A DNA stretch of 64,000 nucleotides, taken from a virus. The DNA lies in the IMG/VR virus record IMGVR_UViG_3300025000_000061, positions 1-64,000 of that record; one strand, given 5' to 3'. The notes beneath the pieces were generated by a model that made no database searches, had not been told where the DNA came from, and was given only the letters and a program-made list of their open reading frames with translations. Both the position numbers and the translations under genes were made by a program. Below are positions 8,782 through 17,593 of this stretch, piece after piece (position 1 is the stretch's first letter; every line of letters begins with the position of its first letter).

Positions 8782-8966
8782 ATGACTAGATTACAGGCAC
8801 TAGAAGCAATGAAACAGGGACATAAAGTAACTCATAGATATTTTATACTCCAGACGAATATTTGTATATGGTAGATGATAATATTAAATCAGAAGAAGGT
8901 TATAACTTCGATGATTGGTTTGAAGATGGAACTGAATGGAAGGAAGATGGATGGAGTATTTATTGA
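8782..8966 (+). pseudogene. Frameshifted small phage protein, DUF2829-like
   Basis: ATG 8782 opens MTRLQALEAMKQGHKVTHRYF, after which the frame shifts by one base. The other frame continues YTPDEYLYM and ends at TGA 8964. One T lost from the run near 8840 would restore an approximately 62-aa protein resembling DUF2829 (Thoeris anti-defence Tad2-like) small phage proteins. Base-calling error or true decay. Confidence 0.6.
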
Positions 8967-9004
8967 TAAATATATAGTTATAAAATATAAAGGAGGAATT
9001 AATT

Positions 9005-9610
9005 ATGGGATTATACGATATATTTTTAGGTGAAGTAAAATGTCCTTATTGCGGAGAAATACATGAATTTGAAGATCAAACAAAATCTTATGAATGTTCA
9101 TTAGAAAATTTTCATATAGGAGATTATGTAGATAGAGGTAATGCCAATTACATTCATAAATTTAAATGGTGGTGTGATAATGATAGAAGTAAATTATTTG
9201 ATATTGGTATTGCTATTCGTAAAGGACAAATAATTAAATTTCTTATAAACGATGAAATAGAAACAATTAATATTATGGATTTAGATAATATTGAAGATGG
9301 ATTAGGTAGAAGATTGCTTTATGAAAAAACATGTAAAGAAGCAGATGGATACCCAAAAGAAGAATTAAAATATGAATTAAATCCATATTCTGAAAGTTAT
9401 AAATTTATTGCATTTGGTGTTGAATGGGAGATAAATAAATTTTATATGCAAAGAAAAGCATTTTTTGTTGGTGATATGGAATATTATTATGAAATTAAAT
9501 CTAAAGAGCATGGAATGAGAATTATGAAATCTATTAATATGTATGGTGAAGGTAAGATGGAGATTGTTAGTTTAGAATTTGCAGAGAAATATAAGGAATT
9601 ATATTTTTGA
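9005..9610 (+). CDS. Zinc-ribbon-like hypothetical protein (201 aa)
   Basis: AAAGGAGG site. The N-terminus MGLYDIFLGEVKCPYCGEIHEFE carries one CxxC. A second Cys half-site appears reduced to a single WWC near residue 58, so the metal site may be incomplete. The rest is alpha/beta. Last gene before the 9667 promoter. Confidence 0.75.
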   Translation: MGLYDIFLGEVKCPYCGEIHEFEDQTKSYECSLENFHIGDYVDRGNANYIHKFKWWCDNDRSKLFDIGIAIRKGQIIKFLINDEIETINIMDLDNIEDGLGRRLLYEKTCKEADGYPKEELKYELNPYSESYKFIAFGVEWEINKFYMQRKAFFVGDMEYYYEIKSKEHGMRIMKSINMYGEGKMEIVSLEFAEKYKELYF

Positions 9611-9666
9611 TAAAATAATCGGTGCAATATTATTTAATTTTCTCTTGCAAATAATCAAATTTTATC

Positions 9667-9695
9667 TTGACATTCTAACAGAATACTAATATAAT
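9667..9695 (+). promoter_or_regulatory. Sigma-A promoter containing the 15-bp box
   Basis: TTGACA (9667-9672), 17-bp spacer, TATAAT (9690-9695). The AGAATACTAATATAA box (9680-9694) spans the spacer and most of the -10. Serves the unit beginning at 9724. Confidence 0.8.
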
Positions 9696-9723
9696 AATAT
9701 TAAAAAAAGGAGGTGAGCAATAC

Positions 9724-9884
9724 ATGAAAAATATTAAAATCAAAGTAGTAGAATCAGAAAGAGGTTATATCCTAACTGCTAATGGTTGTAAATATCATTT
9801 AGGCACTACTTAGATAAAGATTGTGCAAATGAAATTGCTTTAAGGGATGCAAAATATTATGGCTGTCAAGTTGAATTAGCGTAA
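9724..9884 (+). pseudogene. Frameshifted small hypothetical gene
   Basis: ATG 9724 follows AAAGGAGGTGAG, one of the strongest sites here. The frame stops at TAG after HLGTT, while the adjacent frame continues LDKDCANEIALRDA and stops at 9884. A single missing base around 9810 separates them. Intact length would be about 53 aa. Confidence 0.6.
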
Positions 9885-9990
9885 GGTTAATATATTCTGC
9901 TTTGGTAAATTTCTGCTAGGGCAGATAAAATAAATAAAGGGGAAAAATTTATACTAATAGACAATACTATAATGAAAGGAGATAAATTAG

Positions 9991-10314
9991 TTGAGATTAG
10001 ATACATATTTTATAATTCTTGCAATTATATTTGCGGTAATATTTATACATTTTCTTGTAAAAGAAAAAATAAATATTGCAATACCATTTCTTATATTATT
10101 TTTATCATGTTCTTTTATTATATTGCCAATACAAGATAAACAAAATGCAATAGTATTTAAAAAATCTACAATAGAACAACTTAAAAATACAGAATATAAA
10201 GATTTTAAAATAGATAATAATTATTCAAATTCATCAAGTATAAAAATTTATATGAATAATAAAGCATATATTGTGAAAAGAGAATATGGTAAATTAGTAT
10301 TTATAGAGAATTAA
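9991..10314 (+). CDS. Small membrane protein (107 aa)
   Basis: TTG start behind AAAGGAG. Two hydrophobic segments at about residues 5-24 and 28-46, then a hydrophilic tail likely outside or in the cytosol. Unknown role. Confidence 0.7.
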   Translation: MRLDTYFIILAIIFAVIFIHFLVKEKINIAIPFLILFLSCSFIILPIQDKQNAIVFKKSTIEQLKNTEYKDFKIDNNYSNSSSIKIYMNNKAYIVKREYGKLVFIEN

Positions 10315-10346
10315 AAGAAATAATAAAAAGGAGAGATGATACATAA

Positions 10347-10514
10347 ATGACTATAGATAAAGATTTACTAAAACTTGCAGAATTCTACGGGATTGAAATT
10401 ACAGAAGGAAATGGAGGTGTTATAATAATGCCAGATGGTACAGAGAAATTGTTTAGTGAATTGTTAGATGAAGAATTACTTGAAATTATGAGTTTGAATT
10501 ATATTTTGAGTTGA
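10347..10514 (+). CDS. Small acidic hypothetical protein (55 aa)
   Basis: ATG 10347 after AAAGGAGAG. Clean 55-codon frame with an acidic helical C-terminus. Confidence 0.6.
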   Translation: MTIDKDLLKLAEFYGIEITEGNGGVIIMPDGTEKLFSELLDEELLEIMSLNYILS

Positions 10515-10530
10515 TAAAAAGTAGAGATAG

Positions 10531-10605
10531 ATGAATAAAATTAATATCGAATATAAAATTAATGATTATAAATTAGTTGATAGTAAATCCATATTAGATG
10601 TATAA
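10531..10605 (+). CDS. Possible micro-ORF (24 aa)
   Basis: ATG 10531 after GAGAT, 24 codons to TAA. May be a gene remnant, since the stretch between its neighbours is otherwise empty. Confidence 0.25.
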   Translation: MNKINIEYKINDYKLVDSKSILDV

Positions 10606-10625
10606 TATAGAAAGGAGATTGAAAT

Positions 10626-10823
10626 ATGTTAGCACTAGAATCAATATCTGATAATAATAAGATATTAATAACCAAAGGTAAGAAGTATAGAATAGGGAAA
10701 GAAAGTTATAATTATCATATTAAATATTATGTTATTGATGATTATGGAGAAAAATTATATATATCAAAAGAAGAAGTTGTATTTAAATTTAAACTATCAG
10801 GTAAGGAACATGAAAGGGTATGA
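10626..10823 (+). CDS. Small hypothetical protein (65 aa)
   Basis: AAAGGAG site. Tyr/Lys-rich, beta-like. Overlaps or abuts the next gene. Confidence 0.7.
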   Translation: MLALESISDNNKILITKGKKYRIGKESYNYHIKYYVIDDYGEKLYISKEEVVFKFKLSGKEHERV

Positions 10824-10828
10824 TTAAA

Positions 10829-11386
10829 ATGATTAACTTCGTATTTGACTTACCAAGAAAAAGTGACATACTAGATTCAAAATCATTATGTGTGCTTGCA
10901 ATTAGCAAAGATGAAATATTAACTAGAGATTTTAGAAGAGTAGACAAATTTATGAAATTATTACAAGAATGTAAAATATCCTCTCGTCAAAAAGTTATGA
11001 TAACATTCATGGGATATGACAATACGCCACAAGAAATATATGAAATTAAAGCAATAAGAAGATTTACAGAGAAGTTATTTCGTAAATATCCATATATTTT
11101 ATATTTTATTAATAACTTCGAATCTAATGCAGGATTATTATTAGCGTGTATTGCTGATATTAAGATGCAAGTAGATATAGATAGAAAACCATTTGTTGAT
11201 TATATGGGTAGTAAGGAGAAATTTATAAATAGACCACAACAATCAGTTGAAGTTAGTTTACCAGAAGCTAAATGTATAGGTATAATTAATGATATTGTTG
11301 AATATGGGTTGAAAATTGGTGAGAGTGAAGCAAGAATGAAGGAATTAATTAATAGTATCCCATTATTGGGCAAATATTTGAAATAG
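10829..11386 (+). CDS. Hypothetical protein of a phage/plasmid family (185 aa)
   Basis: ATG 10829 (INFVFDLPRKSD) is preferred to 10820 because the AAAGGG site ends only three bases before 10820. The order FDLP, LCVLA, RDFRRVDKF, FGGY-like and YPYILYFI resembles a recurrent uncharacterised phage/plasmid family, as far as I recall. No catalytic motif visible. Confidence 0.7.
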   Translation: MINFVFDLPRKSDILDSKSLCVLAISKDEILTRDFRRVDKFMKLLQECKISSRQKVMITFMGYDNTPQEIYEIKAIRRFTEKLFRKYPYILYFINNFESNAGLLLACIADIKMQVDIDRKPFVDYMGSKEKFINRPQQSVEVSLPEAKCIGIINDIVEYGLKIGESEARMKELINSIPLLGKYLK

Positions 11387-11402
11387 TAAAGGAGAGAATA
11401 AT

Positions 11403-11792
11403 ATGAAACCAACACAAATAAAATGTGAATTAATAGGTCTAGAAAGAAGAAAAGATAATAAAGTAGGTACAATCATTATACTAAAAGAATTAGCGAACAA
11501 TACTAAACATGAAATAATCGTTGATGAATCATTAGGTAGAGTTAAACCAAGATTAATTCAACAATATTATGGTGATTCAAGGGATGGTATTTATTTAACC
11601 AGAAATATGACCAATATTGATATTAATACTCAAGGTGATATTTGGGATATTAATCAAGAGGATTGGATTTGGTATACATTTAGTAAGGAAGATGTTTTGA
11701 AAAATGTTATTGATAAGGATAAAGTGTCTATCCCTATTGATTATGAGAAGATTAAAGAAATTGCTGAAGGATTAAAACCGGGAAATAGATAA
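11403..11792 (+). CDS. Hypothetical protein (129 aa)
   Basis: AAAGGAGAG site. The N-terminal two thirds are beta-rich with regularly spaced charged residues, and a WDINQEDWIWYTF patch follows. Unknown. Confidence 0.7.
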   Translation: MKPTQIKCELIGLERRKDNKVGTIIILKELANNTKHEIIVDESLGRVKPRLIQQYYGDSRDGIYLTRNMTNIDINTQGDIWDINQEDWIWYTFSKEDVLKNVIDKDKVSIPIDYEKIKEIAEGLKPGNR

Positions 11793-11845
11793 ATTATATA
11801 GTGATAATGAAAAGTAAATCTATTAAATATAAAAGGAGATATATT

Positions 11846-12061
11846 ATGAATAAAATAATTGAAAAATGTGCATGGTGTGAAGAAGATTTATCTATGTTTC
11901 AAAGTTTAAAATTTGAAGGTAAATTAATAAATTGTCCATTATGCAATAATCAATATTTAGTAGAATATGATGATAATTGTTATAGTTATCTTCTTAAGAA
12001 ATGCATAAATGGAGAAACAGTTAATAGTATATGTATTAAAAGATATTCAAATAAAAAATAA
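11846..12061 (+). CDS. Zinc-ribbon microprotein (71 aa)
   Basis: ATG 11846 after AAAAGGAG. Two Cys pairs, CAWC (8-11) and CPLC (about 30-33), form a four-Cys zinc ribbon, followed by two further Cys. Confidence 0.7.
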   Translation: MNKIIEKCAWCEEDLSMFQSLKFEGKLINCPLCNNQYLVEYDDNCYSYLLKKCINGETVNSICIKRYSNKK

Positions 12062-12076
12062 GGAATGGTGAATTAT

Positions 12077-12298
12077 ATGAATGAATATGTTCTAGATCAA
12101 GAAGTTAATAAACTTTCAGTAAAAGATATGAAAACTGCATATTATGAATTGAAAGAACTTTCTGAAACAGGAATATTAGTAAATGGGATTGTTAGAGATA
12201 TTTTACGTAAATCTCAATTACAAAATCCATCTTTAAGTATTACTAATGTTCAATTAGCAATCTATGATAAATTAATTGAAAAATTAATATCATTATAA
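12077..12298 (+). CDS. Small helical hypothetical protein (73 aa)
   Basis: ATG 12077 lies at proper distance from AAGGAA; ATG 12065 would touch it. The last codons form the left arm of a perfect 16-bp hairpin. Confidence 0.65.
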   Translation: MNEYVLDQEVNKLSVKDMKTAYYELKELSETGILVNGIVRDILRKSQLQNPSLSITNVQLAIYDKLIEKLISL

Positions 12299-12321
12299 AT
12301 TCGTGAATTTATAATGATATT
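12286..12321 (+). terminator. Perfect 16-bp hairpin across a stop codon
   Basis: AATATCATTATAAATT (12286-12301) and AATTTATAATGATATT (12306-12321) enclose a CGTG loop. The upstream stop codon lies in the left arm and the next gene's AAGGAGG follows two bases after the right arm. It could attenuate transcription or mask translation; no clear U-tract beyond TTTT. Confidence 0.5.
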
Positions 12322-12338
12322 TTAAGGAGGAATGTTTA

Positions 12339-12827
12339 ATGTCTAAAATATTTAAATGTAATTATTGTGGTAAAAAATTTACGATGGAATATTATGAAGG
12401 TGGATATATAGATCATGAAAATTTTTGTAGAAATGTAAGTAATAGAGATGCGGAAGATATTATTGGAATGCTTGAAGAAGAAAAAGGATCTTCGGATTGT
12501 ACAATAAGCGTTCAGCAAAATAAATTAGATAGTTTGCTTAAAAGAAAAGATGTAAAACAAGATGTTAAAGATTCAGTTAAAAAACATTTTGACGAGAAAT
12601 ATGAATTTTTAAGAAATATTTTTAATGAAGATTTTATTGAAAAATTTAATTTTTATGTAAAAGATATTAATAAATTATTGAAATTTTCAAAAGAAATGGA
12701 CTTAAAGAACAAAGAATTTCAAATTGTGTATTTAGAAAGTTATCCAAAATCATATTTGTCATGGGCAGAAAAACCAAATATAGCAATAGTTATTGATGGT
12801 AATGGTTATTTATTATTAAATAAATGA
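12339..12827 (+). CDS. Zinc-finger hypothetical protein (162 aa)
   Basis: The N-terminus carries CNYCGKKF, then H...FC about 20 residues later, a C2HC-type zinc finger. A charged helical middle and a small C-terminal beta region follow. The finger suggests nucleic-acid or protein binding. Confidence 0.75.
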   Translation: MSKIFKCNYCGKKFTMEYYEGGYIDHENFCRNVSNRDAEDIIGMLEEEKGSSDCTISVQQNKLDSLLKRKDVKQDVKDSVKKHFDEKYEFLRNIFNEDFIEKFNFYVKDINKLLKFSKEMDLKNKEFQIVYLESYPKSYLSWAEKPNIAIVIDGNGYLLLNK

Positions 12828-12848
12828 ATTTAAGGAGATTATTAAAAA

Positions 12849-13115
12849 ATGAGCAGAGAAGCGTCTATGAATTATACAAAACATCAAATAGATACTCAAT
12901 TAAATGAATTTCTAGAAAAGTTTAATATTGCAAGTAAGAAAATATCAGATATTATCAATTCTAATATATCTCCTGTTAGTAAAATTACAACCTTATTAGT
13001 ATTACTTAAAGGTATAGATAGTAGTTTAGATGTAGCAACATTAGTAAATCTTTGTGCAAATTATGAATTTAATTATGGTTGTCTATATAATAGTAAAGGA
13101 GAATCAAAATTATGA
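12849..13115 (+). CDS. Small helical hypothetical protein (88 aa)
   Basis: AAGGAG site. All-helical prediction with Ser/Asn caps. Overlaps the next start by four bases (ATGA). Confidence 0.7.
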   Translation: MSREASMNYTKHQIDTQLNEFLEKFNIASKKISDIINSNISPVSKITTLLVLLKGIDSSLDVATLVNLCANYEFNYGCLYNSKGESKL

Positions 13116-13345
13116 TTAAAACAACAATATACTTGCATAGAATAGGCGAAAGATTATATGCTAGGGATTGTGATTTAATAGCAGAATTTGATATAATAAA
13201 TGAACCTGATGATGAATATATTGGTAAAATAATCAAGCAAAAATTTGGGTTTGAAATGAAAAAGAGTGAAGTAGAAAGTAATTCTTTTGTAACTGAGGAT
13301 GGAAGAATAGAAGTTAGGTATCATAATTATAAAAGAGTAAATTAA
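13112..13345 (+). CDS. Small hypothetical protein (77 aa)
   Basis: Coupled to the previous gene; AAAGGAG lies within that gene's end. Beta-rich first half with a LYARDCDLIAEFD pattern. Unknown. Confidence 0.7.
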   Translation: MIKTTIYLHRIGERLYARDCDLIAEFDIINEPDDEYIGKIIKQKFGFEMKKSEVESNSFVTEDGRIEVRYHNYKRVN

Positions 13346-13366
13346 AATTAAGGAGAGTGTTTAATA

Positions 13367-13690
13367 ATGTTATATGAAATTAAAAGAGATGAAAAAGAGG
13401 TTAATGGTGTTAGAGTAGAAACATGGAAAAGAGAAATTATACATTGTAATATTCTTGAAGTAGAAGTAGGAACAACGGGATTTCAAGGTGGAGACACAGG
13501 ACATGGTGGAAGAACATATTTAAGGATAGAAAATTTAGCAAGCACAGATATAAATGTTGCCGTAATAAAAGATGATAACTTTGATACACAAGGACTTACT
13601 CTTGAATTAGGTGGAGATGCAGAATTAGAAACATTTATTGAAGCATTAGAATTTGCTTTAAGAGTATTGAAAGAGCAAAGTAAAGAATAA
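13367..13690 (+). CDS. Hypothetical protein with GGDTGHGGRT motif (107 aa)
   Basis: AAGGAGAG site. The Gly-rich FQGGDTGHGGRTYLRI segment (about residues 39-54) is a distinctive motif I recall in uncharacterised phage and mobile-element proteins. The remainder is beta sheet with an acidic C-terminal helix. Confidence 0.75.
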   Translation: MLYEIKRDEKEVNGVRVETWKREIIHCNILEVEVGTTGFQGGDTGHGGRTYLRIENLASTDINVAVIKDDNFDTQGLTLELGGDAELETFIEALEFALRVLKEQSKE

Positions 13691-13711
13691 CATTATTGGA
13701 GGTAATTAGAA

Positions 13712-14047
13712 ATGCTTTTGAATTTTATAATTGACAAAAATATTGTTTTCCCAGTAGCTTTAGAATGGTTAATTGAAAATGGAATTTTAAATAAGGCAGG
13801 TGTGTCTTCGGTATTTTCTAAGGAAAAAGATTTATATTTAACTATTGAATTAAAAGTTGCTCCTAATTTGTTAATAGATTACATGATAAAATTTAATCAC
13901 CCTGATTTATATTTAACAAATGTAAATTTATATGGTATTGTTGGATTTACAATGAGTGAATATGAGGATGAGGATGATAATATAGAAAATTTATTTATAC
14001 CATTTAGTAATATTAGTTGTATTTATAAAAAGGAAAAATCTGTATAA
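13712..14047 (+). CDS. Hypothetical protein (111 aa)
   Basis: GGAGG site. Starts with alternating hydrophobics and has an acidic EDEDDN stretch near residue 90. Unknown. Confidence 0.7.
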   Translation: MLLNFIIDKNIVFPVALEWLIENGILNKAGVSSVFSKEKDLYLTIELKVAPNLLIDYMIKFNHPDLYLTNVNLYGIVGFTMSEYEDEDDNIENLFIPFSNISCIYKKEKSV

Positions 14048-14089
14048 AAATCTAGTTTTGTTTTAAATAGAAAGGAGTGATTATTTATT

Positions 14090-14326
14090 ATGGGATCATA
14101 TTATGTAGAAATTCCTATTGTTTTAAAGTTGATGGTATCTATAGAAGCGGAAAGTAGAGAGGATGCAAGAGAAAAAGTTTTAAATAGTGATATAAATATA
14201 GACATAAATGATGAAAAGAAAGAATTTGAATCTATTGATTATGAATGGGATATTTATGAAAGAATAGTGCAAGGAAATGTTTATTATGGTATTATTAATG
14301 AAATGAGTATTGAAGAAGATGAATAA
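14090..14326 (+). CDS. Small hypothetical protein (78 aa)
   Basis: AAAGGAGTGA site. The layout of a beta strand, then SIEAESREDAREKV helix, then strands, is typical of small ferredoxin-like phage proteins. Function unknown. Confidence 0.7.
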   Translation: MGSYYVEIPIVLKLMVSIEAESREDAREKVLNSDINIDINDEKKEFESIDYEWDIYERIVQGNVYYGIINEMSIEEDE

Positions 14327-14362
14327 AAAATATTAAAAATATTAAAGGAGGAATTACATATT

Positions 14363-15058
14363 ATGGACGATGCAAAAACATACGAACATGAAAGTTTTGC
14401 AATGTTAGGAATTTCAAGAACTACTTGTAACAAAGGTCAGAATCTATTTGGTAGTTCAATCAAACATAATAATACAATCAGTTTAAGAATTAAACCAGCA
14501 AAGGTTGATAGATATTTAAATAGAGATTGGTATCATGCAAAAAGTTTACCATATATCGAAGTTGAAATGTCATATTCCCAATTTGCCGAAGCAATTACAT
14601 CATTAAATTGTGGTGATGGAATTCCTGTAACACTTAGACAATTAAATGGGAAACAAATGGAAGAATGTCCTCAGTTTGATAAAAGACAAGAATTTGAAGT
14701 AGAATTTGAAAAGGAAATGCAAGGTATTGGTCAAAGTTTAAGAAAATTAACTGAACATGCTGAAGCATTATTGAATAGTAAGAAAGCACCTACTAAATCA
14801 GAAAAAGAAATAATACTTAATGGTATTAAATCTTTGAGACAAGAGATAGAGAAAAACATTCCATTTATTCAGCAGAGTTTTAATGAGCAAATGGATAAAA
14901 CTGTGCTTGAAGCAAAAGGTGAAGTAGAAGGATTTGTGATGCATAAAATTATCTCAGCAGGATTGGAAGGACTTCAGAATGAGTTGAAGTTACTTGGTAA
15001 TAATGAAAATGAAGATGAAGAGATGTTAGAATTGGAGGTTATAAGCGATGGAAAATAA
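14363..15058 (+). CDS. Hypothetical protein with coiled coil (231 aa)
   Basis: AAAGGAGG site. The N-terminal 110 residues (YEHESFAMLGISRT, then LFGSSI and ISLRI) match a pattern I know from a widespread uncharacterised phage/ICE protein. Residues 115-200 form a long charged helix. Overlaps the next gene by 11 bases. Confidence 0.75.
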   Translation: MDDAKTYEHESFAMLGISRTTCNKGQNLFGSSIKHNNTISLRIKPAKVDRYLNRDWYHAKSLPYIEVEMSYSQFAEAITSLNCGDGIPVTLRQLNGKQMEECPQFDKRQEFEVEFEKEMQGIGQSLRKLTEHAEALLNSKKAPTKSEKEIILNGIKSLRQEIEKNIPFIQQSFNEQMDKTVLEAKGEVEGFVMHKIISAGLEGLQNELKLLGNNENEDEEMLELEVISDGK

Positions 15059-15428
15059 AGTATGGGATATTTTAAAGAATCAAAAAGAAGTTTACACAGA
15101 AGAAGGACAGAAGCAAATTGAACAATTACATGACGTTATTGCTATGATATTTGAAAAAGTAAATAAAAATGATATAAGAATATTACATGATGGTATGTGT
15201 ACAAAATTATTTCCAACAATGGATATATTAGAGGAATATTTAAAAGAAGAAAATTGCAAAATAGAAGATAAAAAATATTCATTTTCATATAATTGTAAAG
15301 GTGCAGTAACATGGATTGGTGGTTGTAAAACTGGTTATGTAATGGCAAAAGATGAAAATGAAGCAAGACAAAAAATTAAAGAATTAATGGAAAGAATGAA
15401 TGGTGAAGTGTGCAATGAATATTTTTAA
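15048..15428 (+). CDS. Hypothetical protein (126 aa)
   Basis: Starts inside the previous gene behind GGAGG, so translation is probably coupled. Helical N-terminus, a Cys-containing beta middle (YNCKGAVTWIGGCKTGYV) and a helical end. Confidence 0.7.
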   Translation: MENKVWDILKNQKEVYTEEGQKQIEQLHDVIAMIFEKVNKNDIRILHDGMCTKLFPTMDILEEYLKEENCKIEDKKYSFSYNCKGAVTWIGGCKTGYVMAKDENEARQKIKELMERMNGEVCNEYF

Positions 15429-15448
15429 AGAAGGAGGAATGAAAAACC

Positions 15449-15763
15449 ATGAGAAAAATAATCCCAATCATAGCAGGTAGGCAGATAGATATATCTTCTC
15501 ACATTGATTTATCTAAAATTAAAATAAATCATCTATGGACATTATATGATGAACAAAAGATGTGGGATTCTTGTAAGTTTAATCCGCAAACAGGTGAACC
15601 AGTTAAAACACTAGAAGATTTATATTTACAACATCATGAAGGTGTATTTATTGAGGATTGGGTACACGATTGGAACATTAGAAATGGTAAGTTAGATTAT
15701 TATTCTAGGGTTGTTGGGCAGGGTGAAAGTGTTAAGATATTGATTGAGTATGAGGAGATGTAA
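15449..15763 (+). CDS. Hypothetical protein (104 aa)
   Basis: AAGGAGG site. Trp/His-rich second half (EDWVHDWNIRNG). Abuts the next gene with no spacer. Confidence 0.7.
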   Translation: MRKIIPIIAGRQIDISSHIDLSKIKINHLWTLYDEQKMWDSCKFNPQTGEPVKTLEDLYLQHHEGVFIEDWVHDWNIRNGKLDYYSRVVGQGESVKILIEYEEM

Positions 15764-15991
15764 ATGAATATATTTAACATATTTAACATATTTAAGAACA
15801 AGAAGGATAATAAAATTACGTGTAAAAATTGTGGAAAACATATTTATAATTTAATTGGCAATGTAGAAATTCAAGGTGAACATCCTGTATACCCTCCAGA
15901 GTCATTTCAACCAGTAAATATAGATATTAAACAACCTAAACATGGTGATAAAACTATTTGTCCTTATTGTAATGAGCAATGGCATAATTAA
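15764..15991 (+). CDS. Zinc-ribbon microprotein (75 aa)
   Basis: CKNCGKH and C-terminal CPYCNEQW form a four-Cys zinc ribbon. The first residues encode a tandem NIF repeat from a 9-bp DNA repeat (AACATATTT-like). Confidence 0.7.
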   Translation: MNIFNIFNIFKNKKDNKITCKNCGKHIYNLIGNVEIQGEHPVYPPESFQPVNIDIKQPKHGDKTICPYCNEQWHN

Positions 15992-16020
15992 TAAAGATAT
16001 TAAAGAGGAGTTAATATAAT

Positions 16021-16227
16021 ATGTATAAATATGATATTTTTCAAGTTTACAGAGCATTAATTGATTATGATTGTGGTAGAGGAACTATTATTCCAAAAGA
16101 TACATTATTGCAAATTAAACAATATAGAGGTTCAAGCATTGCACTATTAGCAGAAGATAAAGAAGGATACTATTGGATTCAAGCAAGGGATTTATTAAAC
16201 GAAGATAATTTTCAGAGAGTATTTTAA
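16021..16227 (+). CDS. Small hypothetical protein (68 aa)
   Basis: GAGGAG site. Compact beta-rich SH3-like pattern ending in WIQARDLL. Unknown. Confidence 0.65.
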   Translation: MYKYDIFQVYRALIDYDCGRGTIIPKDTLLQIKQYRGSSIALLAEDKEGYYWIQARDLLNEDNFQRVF

Positions 16228-16245
16228 GAAGGAGGAATAATTATT

Positions 16246-16452
16246 ATGAAAAAAATTGAATTAGAATTAACTGATGATGAAGCATTATATTTGAAAAGTG
16301 AAATGGATATGTTATTAAGATCATATAAAAGAAATTATGCAGGACAAAGATATGATAATGATACTATGGGAGATGTTTTTAATAAGGTTTATAAAGCATT
16401 GTCTGGTGAAGACCATAATCATTATTTGAGAGTTAATATATTAAAATTTTAA
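16246..16452 (+). CDS. Small helical hypothetical protein (68 aa)
   Basis: AAGGAGG site. Begins KKIELELTDDEALYLKSE, a strand-then-helix start like ribbon-helix-helix or small regulator proteins, but no clear family. Confidence 0.65.
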   Translation: MKKIELELTDDEALYLKSEMDMLLRSYKRNYAGQRYDNDTMGDVFNKVYKALSGEDHNHYLRVNILKF

Positions 16453-16479
16453 TTGAATATGAGGAGGAGAATAATTAAT

Positions 16480-16761
16480 ATGTTTACAGTAAAAGATGCT
16501 ATTTTAACTTCATTGAGAAATAGTAATAAGCAAGTATATGAATTTATATGTATTCTTGAAAATGAGATAATAAGTGAATCTCATAAAGGTAATAGATATT
16601 GTAATGGAGAATTTATTTTACAAAATAAGGTAGAAATAATAGATATAAATATTGGTGATGTAATAGAATATTTTGAAATATTAGGATATGAAATAGATTT
16701 TGATAGGTCTATTAGTCCTTTTAACCAAGCAATAACTTATGAAGTTAAAATACAGTGGTGA
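16480..16761 (+). CDS. Hypothetical protein (93 aa)
   Basis: ATG 16480 after GAGGAGGAG. Alpha/beta with no motif. Unknown. Confidence 0.7.
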   Translation: MFTVKDAILTSLRNSNKQVYEFICILENEIISESHKGNRYCNGEFILQNKVEIIDINIGDVIEYFEILGYEIDFDRSISPFNQAITYEVKIQW

Positions 16762-16805
16762 GATTATAAAAACGGAAAATTTATTACTAATTAGGGAGTT
16801 ATATT

Positions 16806-16967
16806 ATGAAAATTAGAAATATAAATAGCGGTGAAATATATCAAGTTTATGGAATTAGTGGTTCAGGATTTAGCAGATGGATTAATCGTTCAGATAAAAT
16901 TGATAGACTTTTAATTTGGGATTTTGGTTATAGATGGGTAAGTATAGATAACTTTGAATTAATATAG
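16806..16967 (+). CDS. Small hypothetical protein (53 aa)
   Basis: ATG 16806 with TAGGGAG upstream; clean frame to TAG. Beta-rich and aromatic. Confidence 0.6.
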   Translation: MKIRNINSGEIYQVYGISGSGFSRWINRSDKIDRLLIWDFGYRWVSIDNFELI

Positions 16968-16978
16968 GAGAATAAATT

Positions 16979-17194
16979 ATGCAAATATTAAAAGAAAATA
17001 TAGAAGTAGAAGTTGTAAAAATGACAAAACAAGAGTATGAGAATAAATTAAAGGAATATTACAATAAAGGAAAAAAATCTTTAGCAATTGATATTATGAA
17101 TATGATAAAAAATTTTGAATATAGATTAAATTGGGGAGGATTAGATATATTATGTTCTAGAATAATTAGTAAAGTAGCAAAGGAATCGGAATAA
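16979..17194 (+). CDS. Small basic hypothetical protein (71 aa)
   Basis: TAGGAG site. Lys-rich helical middle. ATG 17021 is an alternative internal start. Confidence 0.65.
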   Translation: MQILKENIEVEVVKMTKQEYENKLKEYYNKGKKSLAIDIMNMIKNFEYRLNWGGLDILCSRIISKVAKESE

Positions 17195-17215
17195 ATATGT
17201 TAGGAGACATGTCAA

Positions 17216-17401
17216 ATGAGAATTGATAGTTTAGTAAAAGTAAAAGGTAAAAATATTACAGGCATTGTAAAATGGATTGGTGCAGATTATCCACAAACAA
17301 TTAAAATTAAAAATTTAGAGAATGGTGAATTAATAACTTGTTTAAAAAATGAATTAGAAAATATTAACAAACTTTTATTTCTAATCATAAGGGGTGAATG
17401 A
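17216..17401 (+). CDS. Small hypothetical protein (61 aa)
   Basis: TAGGAG upstream. SH3/KOW-like pattern (LVKVKGKNITGIVKWIG) suggests a small beta barrel. Overlaps the next start (ATGA). Confidence 0.65.
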   Translation: MRIDSLVKVKGKNITGIVKWIGADYPQTIKIKNLENGELITCLKNELENINKLLFLIIRGE

Positions 17402-17574
17402 ATATTTTATTTGATATATTATTATTTATATTATTATTTTTATCTTGTTTTATTATTGGATGTGGTATTTGTATAATAAACGACAAAAGTATAAATGGTC
17501 AGTCTTATATAAAAAATACATCTTATTTAAAAAAATTAGTAGATGAGACACCATTACCATCAAAAAGAAAATAA
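17398..17574 (+). CDS. Small single-pass membrane protein (58 aa)
   Basis: ATG 17398 overlaps the previous stop and follows AAGGGG. Residues 4-27 are very hydrophobic with three Cys; the tail is basic. Could be a membrane anchor or a toxin-like peptide; undecidable. Confidence 0.6.
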   Translation: MNILFDILLFILLFLSCFIIGCGICIINDKSINGQSYIKNTSYLKKLVDETPLPSKRK

Positions 17575-17593
17575 AAAAGGAGATTGTATAAAT

